Shown: positions 11,469 through 23,024 of the stretch, in pieces
Layout of the letters: the number at the start of each line of letters is the position of its first letter
How positions within the stretch are numbered: position 1 is the first letter of the stretch
DNA from: Caprella mutica
Taxonomy: Eukaryota; Arthropoda; Malacostraca; Amphipoda; Caprellidae
Reading direction: 5' to 3'
Length of the DNA stretch: 64,000 bases
NCBI GenBank assembly: GCA_947561585.1
Contig: CANNZV010001112.1
Coordinates: 1 to 64,000 of the forward strand
The notes under the pieces: generated by a model
Told to the model about the DNA's origin: nothing
The model's input: only the letters and a program-made list of their open reading frames with translations
Database searches by the model: none
Made by a program: the position numbers and the translations under genes

Positions 11469-12386
11469 ATATTCCACAAGCAGTATATAGCGGTGGCGGA
11501 AGTGTGGGGCGGGGTATGGGAGGCTAACGGGAGGATGATCTACATATCTGTGTGATGGAAAGTGATGCGTAATCATACAGGAAAGAAATCCGGATATGAA
11601 AATATTGGTCCATCCAAAATAGTATTGCTACATATTCAAAAAGAAAATTAGGCAGGAAAATTTCTGGGGGAAGGGGGGTGAAAATAAATTATAAAAAGAT
11701 CAGAAATAAAAAATGTAGCCATCTTTTAATTCTAAATCCAAATATATGAACCTTACCAGCGTATAAGTTGGAATGTGGTATTACTCCTCTCTCACCCTGG
11801 ACTGAACATTACCCAGGTAACAATGTTTCTTAGAACAACACTGCCCCAATATTATAACAATACTGCTAATATTGTTACAATATTGGAACACTGTTGCCTC
11901 GAAAATATTGTTACCTGGGTAGGAGAGGTGGGGGTAGGGGAATTGTAATTTTGAGTGACCAATGCGATAATAAATGATAAAGCTATCATTTAATATCGTA
12001 ATGTTCGTTCTAAACACATTCCCCTACCTCCACCTCTGCTTTCTATGTCCAGTCCAGGGTGAAAAACGGGTAATACTACATTCCTACCTTTACAATGTTA
12101 AGCTACACATATTTGAAATTAGAATACAATAATGGATACATATTTAGATCTAAGCTCATTATAATTCACTTCCAACCCTTTCCGCCCAGAAACCCCTAAC
12201 CTGATTTTCTGTTTGAAGATGCAACAATACCGTTTTGGAGAGACTAAGATTTTCATAACAAGATTTCTGTTCTGTACAACCGTACATCACAAACCATCAC
12301 ACACATATGTAGATCAACCTCCCCATACCGCCTCCCATACCCCATCCCCACATTCGTTCGCCACTATATACATATCATGTGGAATC
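11469..12386. mobile_element. Foldback-type palindromic element (~0.9 kb)
   Basis: Both halves of this block are reverse complements over about 400 bp per arm. Matching pairs include ATTCCACA near 11469 with TGTGGAAT near 12380; GGGGTATGGGAGG near 11512 with its complement near 12330; and CACCCTGGACTG near 11793 with CAGTCCAGGGTG near 12050. The centre is a hairpin near 11965-12000 around ATGATAAAGCTATCAT. A separate 108-bp element interrupts the left arm. No coding sequence. The class is unknown beyond foldback structure. Confidence 0.8.
11812..11919. mobile_element. 108-bp MITE with TA target duplication
   Basis: Starts CCCAGGTAACAATGTT and ends with the near complement AATATTGTTACCTGGG, flanked by TA on both sides. 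It interrupts the left arm of the surrounding foldback and has no partner in the right arm, so it inserted after that palindrome formed. TA duplication and size fit a Tc1/mariner-type MITE. Confidence 0.8.
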
Positions 12387-12583
12387 AATTTTCGTATATA
12401 TATATACAAAATATATATATATACACAAGAGAAAGTGGAATATTTATACAACAGAACAACTTCAATATCTATTGTATAAATATTCATAGATGCTGTTTTA
12501 TTACATAACTGATATAGCAGATATGTTCAGTTAGAAATTAACAAACCGGGATATGATCAGACGGTAACTGTCTGTATTAGTAA

Positions 12584-12981
12584 AGGGGCCTTCACACGGT
12601 AAGTGCTCTATGCCACGCCCACTTTGCTACTTGCCCCACCCTTTTTGGAAAAACTTAGTGGTGACCAAGCTATCGCTCTGAGAGCGAACGCTCACCACAA
12701 AGTGTCACTGTCTGTCAGTAGCGATTGCCAGAAAATCAACAACCCCTTTCATTGGCCTAGTTGAAGAACACCCATGCCTATGGAAAATAAAATCTAAAGA
12801 TTATAAAGATAAAACAGCGTTAGTGTTTAATTGCATAATAGATGCTAACCACGATACTAAAGTGTCAGTGCCCACCAAAGCACATTCTGCTCGTGTAAAG
12901 GCGCTGAGCTAATTGGTGGGCAGTGTGGTGAAAAAAGTGAATTGAATAGTGGCACTGACCAGTGCTAGTGTGAAGGCCCCT
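12584..12981. mobile_element. MITE with AGGGGCCTTCACAC termini
   Basis: AGGGGCCTTCACAC at the left end is perfectly complemented by GTGTGAAGGCCCCT at the right end, a 14-bp terminal inverted repeat. No convincing target duplication was found. An internal segment near 12745-12800 is repeated inverted at 21085-21150, so a fragment of the same element lies there. No ORF of note. Confidence 0.75.
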
Positions 12982-13009
12982 CAACGGTCAGATGTGTCTG
13001 ACATCATCG

Positions 13010-13250
13010 CTGTTAGAGCAGTTTAGACAGATGTTCTCTTTCTGAAGGCAGAGTGAGTAATGAACTGGTATGGAAGATGTAAGCATGAACTAACAAACAA
13101 TGGGAGAAGAATTGCCAGGCAACAGCCAATAAAAATTCTCGTAGCCAATAAGAATGCTCGTAGCCTATTAGAATGCTCGTAGACAATTAGAATGTTTGTA
13201 GCTCAAAAATATGGCAGCTGCTGCGAGACGTCATCGGTTTATGACAAGAG
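13010..13250 (+). repeat. CCAAT/CRE module, arm facing the inverted repeat
   Basis: GCAGTTTAGACAGATGTTCT and the following 240 bases are a diverged inverted relative of 13250-13450, so the two blocks meet head to head around 13250. It holds CCAATAAAAATTCTCG and three more degenerate copies of that motif (CCAATAAGAATGCTCG type), plus GACGTCAT at about 13227. A third relative is at 21200-21420. Confidence 0.6.
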
Positions 13251-14805
13251 AAAATGATTTGATTGGATGCCGCCTAAAGAAGGAAAAGTTAATGTCGTGA
13301 CGTCATTCGATTTTCTGTATTCTTATTGGCTGTTGCCCGCTAATTTCTTTCCAATTGAGAGAGAGCTTACTTTTTAGTTCATGCCAGCATCTTGCTTATC
13401 AGTTCATTCAACACTCAGTCCTCAGACAGTGAACATCTGCCAATTCTGCTGCAGTGAACAATAAAAACGCAAATCAGGCGTGTGAAAACCTCACGTTTGT
13501 GGGTGGTGCGCGATAGTGCCCCGAATGGGTAGGAGCGTGCCCAGTGTGTGGCAGGAGCATGCCCGGAGTGGGGCAGGGGAGCGCGCGAGGGAACCCCACG
13601 TGGGGCAGGGGAGCGCGCGAGGGAACCCCACGTGGGGCAGGGGAGCGCGCGAGGGAACCGCACGTGGGGCAGGGGATCGCGCGAGGGAACCCCACGTGGG
13701 GCAGGGGATCGCGCGAGGGAACCCCACGTGGGGCAGGGGATCGCGCGAGGGAACCCCACGTGGGGCAGGGGATCGCGCGAGGGAACCCCACGTGGGAACC
13801 CCACGTGGGGCAGGGAACCCCACGTGGGAACCCCACGTGGGGCAGGGGATCGCGCGAGGAAACACCACGTGGGGCAGGGGATCGCGCGAGGAAACACCAC
13901 GTGGGGCAGGGGATCGCGCGAGGGAACCCCACGTGGGGCAGGGGATCGCGCGAGGAAACACCACGTGGGGCAGGGGATCGCGCGAGGGAACCCCACGTGG
14001 GGCAGGGGAGCGCGCGAGGGAACCCCACGTGGGGCAGGGGAGCGCGCGAGGGAACCCCACGTGGGGCAGGGGAGCGCGCGAGGGAACCCCACGTGGGGCA
14101 GGGGAGCGCGCGAGGGAACCCCACGTGGGGCAGGGGAGCGCGCGAGGGAACCCCACGTGGGGCAGGGGAGCGTGCGAGGGAACATCACGTGGGGCAGGGG
14201 AGCGCGCGAGGGATATCTAAAAATGTATGATTACGAAAGCGAGACCTCTCATAAAAAGTTACCTCTCATCTCATTACTTAAGTTACAGATCTATTTGGTT
14301 CAATTGATTTTTATAATCTTACTCCACACATAAGTAAGATTTTTAAAAGTTCGGAATTCCTGAAATTGATACAACTATACTGGTATGCCACTGAAACTTG
14401 TGCTGTGTTGATTCACAAGTCTAAACCTCAAGTTAAAAGATTACCTTCCCACTGAGCTTTAGCTACAATTTTCCATAATTACTATTGATTGAAGTGTCCT
14501 GAGGACGTAGTTACTGCCTGCAATTTGAGGAGTGAATTCCATCGTGCGATTTCGCGAGTGCAGACGATCCTTGTGCTAATATATAGGATTATAGGAAGAC
14601 TATAAAAAGAGAGCTTTGTGCAGCGCTAAATCATTGTGGAACATTTTATGTCTGTCCCATAGAACACCCATATATTGTCAGATAATTACAGACTACTCAC
14701 TACGTATTTCGGTAGAAAACATTTTTACAACCTTCTGAAAATTATGCGAGATAGAAGTTATGGCTTTTATAATAGGTAAATGGATACCATCTTTTTATTG
14801 TGCAT
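13247..14805 (-). repeat. Right arm of the 1.5 kb inverted repeat
   Basis: Reverse complement of 1-1510. The GC array at 13568-14213 corresponds to 612-1178, and the CRE palindrome TGACGTCA falls at 13298-13305. The outer end in this copy is TATTGTGCA at about 14797-14805, after which unique sequence follows. The array has diverged from the left copy in variant content, whereas flanking single-copy parts are nearly identical apart from small insertions. Confidence 0.85.
13568..14213. repeat. GC-rich 32-bp minisatellite (copy 2)
   Basis: About twenty 32-bp units, the inverse of the array at 612-1178. Variants specific to this copy are GGGGATCGCGCG (for GGGGAGCGCGCG) and AACACCACGTGG. Around 13790-13840 there is a local shuffle of short GGAACCCCACGTGG units. 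The long frames open on both strands are repeat artefacts. Confidence 0.95.
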
Positions 14806-16194
14806 GTTTATAATCAAATTTCACACATTTTGATAGTTATAACATTAAATGTTAGGTATGCATTCAATATTGTCCTTCAACTCTAGAATGTCTAAATACG
14901 CGGATAGAAGAAGAATAATTGAATAGCTATAGTTTTACAAATCAACAAAACTTCAAAGGTTCGAAAAGTCTTGGTTGGAGAATAGTTAACAATAACTGCA
15001 CGATGTACATTATTGTAAAAATCCACTCTATTCTCCGGTAAAAAATTCTCCATTCTCCTGCAAAATATTGTAGAACTAAGGTCTAGGATAATTAATCTGA
15101 AAATCGCATGAAGTTTAGTTCAGTATTTATTTTTAAATGCTTTAAAGTTTTTGATACTCCGTGCATAACAATATTGTACGAAACACTAATATGACACTGA
15201 AGAAAATTATAATTTTTAACTTTATAAGGAAACCTTGCATATTGTGTGTTAAGTTAGTAACCTTATCTTTATACCTTTCATTATATCCACTTACATGACA
15301 TTGAAAACAAACGGTAACTTTTTTTCTTTGGACCTAAAGTTATATTGCAGTGTAGTACTATACACTGCAAAACTAAAATGTAGTATCAAATTTAAAATGG
15401 GTTGCAGGAAAATGTAGAAAGGCATTGATTGAAGCAGACAAAAAATTTACCTGCAGGGAACTTACAGTTTCAAAATGTATATAGATTGTTAGTAAAAGCT
15501 ACATTCTGAAAATCTGAACTGTTACCATAAACATTTAAAATGAAGGATAAATTGTTACCGTAGTTTCATCACAATATAGTTACAGTGAAGAATAACAGAA
15601 GTAAGGTAAAGAAAATGGGGTGCTTTAAGTTTGCTTTAAGTGCAGTTCTCATCCATCACAGTGTAGAAAGAAACCCTAATCTAATTTATCACAAATGCAA
15701 TCTGTTAAATTTAGAAGGAGTGGATTTGGTATATAATCATTGAGCAGAAACTTGCATGCAATAATATAATAGCTGCATTTTTTGATGTGTAGGTGTAACT
15801 TGATTTATACAGCTGTGTACTTATTTTCGTCAGAGCTTTACTCTATAGTCTATACATGTATGTACTCTACAGTACTCGGAAAGTGATTGTTAGGTCAATC
15901 AGAAATTTCTAAAGGTCGGATTGGTTCATGACATGATTCTATGTTAACAGTTTATCACCCACTGTCCGAATACTGCGACGTTGCTCGGAGAAAGTAGTTT
16001 TACAAACAAAATGGGAAATTCTGCTAATTTCACTGGAAAAGTGAAAATTATTTAAATTTTCACTTGACAGTGGACATATCTATAGGATATTGTTGATACG
16101 CAATTGTATAATAAATTAATATTTAAAATCACTCTAAAATATAGCTGTACATGTAAATAGAATAAAAATTGGGACATTATATTTTCAACTAATA
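14806..16194. other. Apparently single-copy AT-rich interval
   Basis: No ORF, tandem repeat or recognisable element. The only structure is a short perfect dyad TTGCAGTGTA / TACACTGCAA at about 15341-15367. Confidence 0.55.
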
Positions 16195-17472
16195 GGGGAG
16201 GATGGTCATCAATGGGACAAAAAACACAGAAAGATTTGTCCATTTACTATGGACAAAGTATGAAAAATAAAAAATTCATGTGTAATATAGATATTCCTTT
16301 ATAAAATGAAACTAACTCGAATGCTATCACACATTCTGTTGACTAGAAAAAAATTAAATAAAAAACAAACAAAATTGTCCCATTGTATAACAGCACTGGT
16401 GAACAATGGGACATGCCCTGTTGAATGATTGGACAGTTTATCAAACTTGTATATTGTTGAGGTTATGGTCAAATTTCAAGTTCGAATTATCTCTTTATGT
16501 TGTCTCACACTTAGTTGACTCATATAGTATCAATTTAATGTCCTCTAGCTTCACCGAAGCCATGTCAGGAACCTTTGAAAAATTAAGCTCATTGCACTTG
16601 AATCTTCACCTAACATCAGTATTTCGTATTTATCTTTTTCATGCTTTTGGCCAACAGAATGCGTTTTAGAAGATGCATCAAATCCTACAAGTGCATAAAT
16701 CTTCATTTTCAACCTTTTTTGGTAGAGATTTAAGTTCTTCAGTCGAATTGATGTTCACACTTCACAGGCCATCTACGGCGGATACTTTATGAAGTGATTT
16801 CGAAGGCCTTATCCTTAGTGGCACCAACAAAAAGCTCTTCTTTCTCTGGTGTATCAGTTTCAATCATGCTGCGTCTTTTTCTTTTATTAGTGAAATTTGT
16901 TTTCTATGCAGTGCTTTGTGATGACCTCAGATTGCTAAAGCCCTTGAACATGGTCGAAAATACCGCTTCAGCTGGAAGCTCTGTTTCTACAAGTAGCCCT
17001 GATCGGTACAGTTCACAAATTATTGTATCAAAAATAGAAATTTATTGATTCATATAGAGTAACTAGACAGTTTGGTTTACAATAGGGCACTGTCCCATTG
17101 TTAACCAAAATTTCTGTCCCAATGATCACCATGACGCCATTTGAAAACATATGGGCATAGCGTCTCAACTACAAAAGTATAAAGGCAATACTTTCATATG
17201 ATCATATTTTACATATTACTTAATATTATGTAAAAATGCCTTAAATCATCATATGTTAAATTATCAGATTTATAACGATTGAAACAAAGTACGAAAAATT
17301 TAGTTTTCCTACCTCTAAAACACGTTTTCGATTTTACAAAAAGTTGACTGCACCCCAACCGCTGAATGCAATGCGAGTAAATGCGCACTGAAGTATTCCT
17401 AGTTTACCACTAAGATTTTGTTGAAAATTACCCTCATATAAAAAAGGTTATTCAGCATGTCCCATTGTTCCC
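16195..17472. mobile_element. Pogo-like element with TA target site (degenerate)
   Basis: The left end GGGGAGGATGGTCATCAATG and right end CATTGTTCCC are flanked by TA on each side (16193-16194 and 17473-17474). The motif AATGGGACA or its complement recurs near both termini and internally, which suggests reiterated terminal binding motifs. The minus strand holds a transposase C-terminal remnant. Terminal GGG, TA duplication and the protein remnant together support a pogo/Jerky-type element. Most coding capacity is lost. Confidence 0.6.
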
Positions 17473-18736
17473 TAGTAACTGCGAATTTAAAGGTCCCCTC
17501 CAAGCAAATATCTTTATTGCTTTATTTAACGAGGCTAATGTTCCTTATCATTTTGCTGCAAACTGCATCGAATTTGGTAGCGTATTTTTAATTTTATATG
17601 CTTTTAAAGATTTTTAAAATCAAAACTCTACAAAACTTATTTTTACTTCCGACTTACTAATTTAAGAAATTTTCAGCCTGAAGAAAAAGAATGTACACCA
17701 TTTGTTTTGATTGTCAACTAGGTATTAGGTTTAATAAATCCATTTAATATGCGTGTAAAGGTATAAAATTGAATGAACTTATAATAGAAACGTTTATATA
17801 CTTTAGTAAACAATTAATATCTTATATAATTTGAATAAAGGCAAAAAACGCATGGTTTGTTTATAAAATTCAAATTTGTTATCAAAACAAAGAGTGTACA
17901 AACTTCTTCTTGAGCATCAGATTAGTTATTCGCTCAATTGTTGCTCACAGAGTATTAAAAAAACTTTAAAAACAAATTATAAAATATATATTGAACCGAA
18001 TTGTATGCAGTTTGCAGAATAATGATCGTAGACCTTAGTTCTATAATATTATGTTATAAACTCATTTTTTCCCCGGAGTGGAGGGGATCTTTACTGTTCA
18101 CAATAAGTTTATCGAATATGAATGAAATCATTTATTTTGTAATTCAGTACCTTAAATTCGTCACTTGGAGTGAATTGACTGAATTGATATTTCTTTGGTT
18201 GAGGTCAAAATGTCCTCTTTGCTTTTCAAAAATACATAGAAAGTAGGTAATCATTTTAGAACAATTATGAGCAATTAATAAATCAAAAATTGTATTTTAA
18301 CAGATAAGAATTGGATCTAGTTTCCAGTGCTTAGGTACCTAATCAACTAGGTACCTAATTTTAAAATTATAATCAGAATGACACATATCCACTCTTACCG
18401 ATGATTTCAGTGATTAACAAACATATGTGTATTTGATTAACAAACATAAATGTATTTGATACTCATTCATAAATGTATTTGACCTCGTTACAATATTTAT
18501 TATTTAAATATTTATGATCAATTTTATCATCCTTAATTCACTCAATAATACATGTTAGAAAAATAAGATGTCTGCTAAAATAACGCTCGTTTGAAATAAT
18601 CTTTTGTGAGTGAGTGGTAGTGCTGCGGTGAGGTACTGGTTAACTATTAATTATCAGAACAGTGCATGAGTTGCCTACTTAAAAGTAGGTACTAATTCTC
18701 ATTGCAGTAGGTTGGTACCTATTTATTGAATTGTCA
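16210..18736 (+). repeat. Direct-repeat unit D2 (longer copy)
   Basis: Same orientation and high identity to 1509-3432. It extends beyond the right end of the pogo-like element to 18736, so the duplicated block is larger than the transposon. It contains about 103 bp (16467-16569) and about 500 bp (17438-17940) absent from D1. Confidence 0.85.
16787..17040 (-). pseudogene. Pogo/Jerky-like transposase C-terminal remnant (D2 copy)
   Basis: Equivalent of the remnant at 1987-2240: a minus-strand frame with a K/R-rich tract, the TDTPEKEEL motif and a terminal TAA, with stops upstream. It lies inside the TA-flanked element at 16195-17472, which gives it a sensible context. Confidence 0.45.
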
Positions 18737-20100
18737 GTGCTGCGGTTACCTACTTGCTAAGGCAGATGCTTTTTTTCGGACTAAGTATAGGATCACGCAG
18801 GTAAATTGCGGCCCTTTAATTTTTAATTGCGGCGCTCTCAAGAGAGTCTCTGAAACATTCTGAACCGAAATTACATTAAAATGTTGCATAGCTTATCAAT
18901 ATAAGCGCAGTGCATGCTACAATTTATTACTTTATGTTTTTACCGAGTGTTTTGAAGCTCTGGTGTTTCTGTTGTTAGAAGCCGCAGTTAGTTAGTGGGC
19001 CGAAATTTAGCTGCTTGACCCTACTTTAAGGACACCAGCTTCAATGCTCCATCTGGTGTCCTTAAACTAGGCTTCACCTGTTTTTTTTTTTTGCTACAAA
19101 ATATACTGGGCGATATTTATGATAATTAAAACTCATTAAATAGAAATTTGCCAATAGTAGTCTCTGAATCATCTATTCAATGGCCTGAAAAAAAATCTGT
19201 TTTTTTTTCTTATCTGTGGAATATTTTGTATATTTTTTGTGATAATGATAATGATAACCACCAGGCAAAGCCATCAGAAATGTTTGAACTCTCAGCGTGG
19301 GTGGTGTTGCATTACGAGTCTACGACGCTCTACAATCCAGTAAGCCTTAGATCGTAAGTTATCTGTATGAAATATTAAACATACAGATTCAGTTATATAA
19401 ATGCTTTAAAGTAATTATGTTCAACAGTTATCAATATTAAAATGGTAACGAATTGTATAATTACTATATTACTGCACTCCTTAAATATTTTATATACCTA
19501 TATGATAAACCCTTCCATGCATAATTAGTCATTGCATAACAGTTCTAGGTAGGTAGGTAGTTAAAGTTATATTTACCATCCCATTCGTCCAAGAATGGGA
19601 TGGGACCGGTAACTTAGGTTACAATTAATTATACAATTAAGTCATTTTCTATATCTTGCTACCTAGATAACCTAACCTAAATATATTTGTGTTTGAGCTG
19701 TTAGGAACAGTGTATGTTTATAAATAAATAGCTACCTATATATAAACGCATGGTAATACTTTATATACCAACATTTGATAATTTTAGAGTTGCCCCAACA
19801 ATTTCACATATTTATTAGCACAGACCTCAGAATTTAGAATCCATTTATATCAATAGACTCAAACCAATTCTCAATAAAGATCAATCCGCATTACCATTAA
19901 GTAATAACTTCACTGAGTGTCTTCCCCGTTCTAATTATTTTAATTATTCATATTTTAATGCTTTAACTAGAATTATTTTATTAATGTGTTTTAAGACCTA
20001 TTATGTTTTAATAAAGTTTCTCATTTTAAACATTGCTTAGTTTTTCAAATCAATTTTAACCATGCTATATTTTTACAGAAAGTTTCACAATTGTATACTA
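18737..20100. other. Mostly featureless interval with one strong hairpin
   Basis: Unique AT-rich DNA. TTTAAGGACACCAG (19025-19038) pairs perfectly with CTGGTGTCCTTAAA (19053-19066) across a 14-base loop. A possible short first exon (ATG near 19280, good donors CCAGTAAGC and GATCGTAAGT near 19338-19355) is too weak to call. Confidence 0.5.
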
Positions 20101-20135
20101 CTGATGATGGATTTTTTATAATCCGAAACGTTTGA
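20101..20135 (+). ncRNA. Hammerhead-like core, Penelope-type signature
   Basis: The sequence CTGATGA, then GGATT-loop-AATCC able to form a 5-bp stem II, then GAAAC, reproduces the conserved hammerhead ribozyme core spacing. TGATGATGG...CCGAAACGTTTG is also, from memory, the conserved terminal signature of Penelope-like retroelements, which carry such ribozymes. A convincing stem III partner and cleavage site were not found, so it may be a decayed copy. Confidence 0.4.
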
Positions 20136-20369
20136 TTTAATAGAAAATTTAAAAAAAACATTTTAAATGATGATGATGGACAATAGTTCTCCTTTTTATA
20201 ATTAGACTTAGATTCCCAAGGAACAAACCAATTTCAACTAACAAAGATTCACTTCAGGATGCAGGTATATAATATATACATATAAGTATACTTAAAGTAT
20301 AAGTATGATTATACATTATACCGATAAAGACATCTTAGATTGAAACAACCACCAATAGTTGTACGGCTC

Positions 20370-20945
20370 CCTGCCCCAAGCGGGGACTCCCTCGCGCGGC
20401 TCCCTGCCCCCAAGCGGGGACTCCCTCGCGCGGCTCCCTGCCCCCAAGCGGGGACTCCCTCGCGCGGCTCCCTGCCCCCAAGCGGGGACTCCCTCGCGCG
20501 GCTCCCTGCCCCCAAGCGGGGACTCCCTCGCGCGGCTCCCTGCCCCCAAGCGGGGACTCCCTCGCGCGGCTCCCTGCCCCCAAGCGGGGACTCCCTCGCG
20601 CGGCTCCCTGCCCCCAAGCGGGGACTCCCTCGCGCGGCTCCCTGCCCCCAAGCGGGGACTCCCTCGCGCGGCTCCCTGCCCCAAGCGGGGACTCCCTCGC
20701 GCGGCTCCCTGCCCCAAGCGGGGACTCCCTCTCGCGGCTCCCTGCCCCAAGCGGGGACTCCCTCTCGCGGCTCCCTGCCCCCAAGCGGGGACTCCCTCGC
20801 GCGGCTCCCTGCCCCCAAGCGGGGACTCCCTCGCGCGGCTCCCTGCCCCCAAGCGGGAACTCCCTCGCGCGGCTCCCTGCTCCAAGCGGAGACTCCCTCG
20901 TGCGGCTCCCTGCCCCAAGCGGGGACTCCCTCGCGCGGCCCCACG
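20370..20945. repeat. GC-rich 33/34-bp minisatellite (copy 3)
   Basis: About 17 units of GCGGCTCCCTGCCCCCAAGC plus GGGGACTCCCTCGC. Units with four instead of five Cs are 33 bp. It shares the CCCTCGCGCG and CTCCCTGCCCC framework with the 32-bp arrays but has AAGCGGGGA where those have ACGTGGGGT. Two degenerate units with CCCCACGCAGGAAACTCC follow to about 20990. The ORFs on both strands are artefacts. Confidence 0.95.
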
Positions 20946-20999
20946 CAGGAAACTCCTAACGCGGCCCCACGCAGGAAACTCCCTGCGTTTCCTGCGCGA

Positions 21000-21420
21000 G
21001 GAACTGGTCTTTTAAAATACCTACATTATTTCTATTGTTTTTTTTTTGTCGATATATACAGACAAAGACATACTGGCAGATTTTGATTTTATTTTCCATA
21101 GGCACGGGTGTTCTTTAACTAGGCCAATGAAATCCATGAAATTAAGTGGCGCAGACATCAATTCTCTATGCAAGTGCAATCAACACCAAGTATCGAAAAG
21201 ACTTAGGTGTAAAGGCTGACCTCATCACTGTCAGAGCAGTTTAGACAGGTGTTCATTTAATGAAGGCAAAGTGAGTAATGAACTGGTATGAGAGATGTAG
21301 GAATGAACTAACAAATATTGGGAGAAAAATTACCAGACAACAGCCAATAAGAATGCTCGTAGCTCATAAATGTGGCAGCTGTTGCGAGACGTCATCAGTT
21401 TATGACAATAGAGAATATTA
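21000..21420. repeat. Composite junction: MITE fragment plus CCAAT/CRE module
   Basis: 21085-21150 matches (inverted) the interior of the MITE at 12584-12981. 21200-21420 is a diverged copy of the module at 12990-13255, including CCAATAAGAATGCTCGTAGC and GAGACGTCATCAGTTTATGAC. This repeats the order GC array, module, AT array seen elsewhere in the window. Confidence 0.6.
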
Positions 21421-22850
21421 TTACAAAAACAGCTTTTCAAATAGTATTTTGGAAACTTTTTTTCAAATATTGTTTCAAAAACTGCTTTTCAAATAGTATT
21501 TCAAAAACTAATTTTTAATATTGTTTCAAAAACTGATTTTCATAATGTATTTTGAAAACAGATTTTCAAATAGTATTTTGAAAACAGCTTTTCAAATAGT
21601 ATTTCAAAAACTAATTTTAAATATTTTTTCAAAAACTGATTTTCAAAATGTATTACGAAAACAGCTTTTCAAAATACTATTACAAAAACAGCTTTTCAAA
21701 TGTTATTTTGAAAACAGCTTTTCAAATAGTATTTTGAAAACAGATTTTCAAATAGTATTTTGAAAACAGCTTTTCAAACAGTATTTTTGAAATAGTATTT
21801 TAAAAACTGATTTTCAAATGGTGTTTTCGAAACAGTATTTTGAAAACTACTTTTCAAATAGTATTTTGAGAACAGCTTTTCAAATAGCATTTTGAAAACA
21901 GCATTTAAAAATAATATTTCGAAAACAGCTTTTCAAATAATATTTTGAAAACTGCTTTGAAGCTGCTTTTCAAATAGTATTTTGAAAACAGATTTTCAAA
22001 TAGTATTCAAAAACTGCTTTTCAAATATTAATCCAAAAACTGCTTTTCAAATAGTATTTTGAAAACAGCTTTGAAGCAGTATTCCAAAAACTGCTTTTCA
22101 AATAGTATTTTGAAACCAGCTTTTCGAACAGTATTTTTAAAATAATATTCCAAAAACTGCATTTCAAGTAGTATTTTGAAAACTGCTTTTCAAATAGTAT
22201 TTTGAAAACTAATATATTTGGTATTTTGGAAAAAGCTTTTCAAATAGTATTTTCAATAGTATTTTCAAATATTTTGAAAACAGCTTTTCAAATAGTATTT
22301 CAATAACTGCTTTTCATATATTATTTCAAAAACTAATTTTAAATATTGTTTCAAAAACTAATTTTCATAATTTATTTTGAAAACAGCTTTTCAAAATGTA
22401 TTTCGAAAACATCTTTTCAATTAGTATTTCAAAAACAGCTTTTCAAATAGTATTTTGAAAACAGCTTTTCGAATAGTATTTTGAAAACAGCTTTTCAAAT
22501 AGTATTTTGTAAACAGCTTTTAAAATGTTTTGAAATGTAGTATTTCAAAAACTGCTTTTCCAATAGTATTACAAGAACTACTTTTCAAAAACAGCTTTTC
22601 AACTGCTTTTCAAATAATAATTTGAGAATAGATTTTCAAATAGTATTTCAAAAACTGCTTTTCAAATATTATTTTGAAAACAGCTTTTCAAATAGCATTT
22701 TGAAAACAGCTTTTCAAAATAATATTTCGAAAACAGCTTTTCAAATAATATTTTGAAAACAGATTTTCAAATAGTATTTTGAGAACAGCTTTTCAAACAG
22801 TATTTTTAAAACAGATTTTCAAATAATATTTTGAAAACAGATTTTCAAAT
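21418..22850. repeat. 26-bp AT-rich minisatellite array 2
   Basis: Units close to TTTTCAAATAGTATTTTGAA plus AACAGC. Each unit contains TTTTCAAA and its complement TTTGAAAA, so the array is a string of alternating dyads. It is more diverged than array 1. Confidence 0.93.
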
Positions 22851-22854
22851 TTTC

Positions 22855-23024
22855 TCGCCCCACATGGTCGCGCGAGAGTGGGCCCCCACGTGGTCGCATG
22901 AGAGTGGGCCCCCACGTGGTCGCGCGAGAGCGGGCCCCCACGTGGTCGCGCGAGAGTGGGCCCCCACGTGGTCGCGCGAGAGCGGGCCCCCACGTGGTCG
23001 CGCGAGAGCGGGCCCCCACGTGGT
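22855..23024. repeat. GC-rich 26-bp minisatellite (copy 4)
   Basis: About 6.5 copies of GTCGCGCGAGAGCGGGCCCC plus CACGTG, inserted abruptly between AT-rich arrays. CACGTG and CGCGCGAG are shared with the 32-bp arrays, suggesting a common origin or common constraint. Confidence 0.93.

Noticed and set aside
12213..12479. 88-codon plus-strand ORF
   Set aside because: Lies in the right arm of a foldback palindrome and ends in an AT microsatellite; no protein features.
19148..19357. ORF with strong donor sites near its 3' end as a possible first exon
   Set aside because: Peptide starts in low-complexity AT-rich DNA, no acceptor or downstream exon fits, and no promoter is visible.
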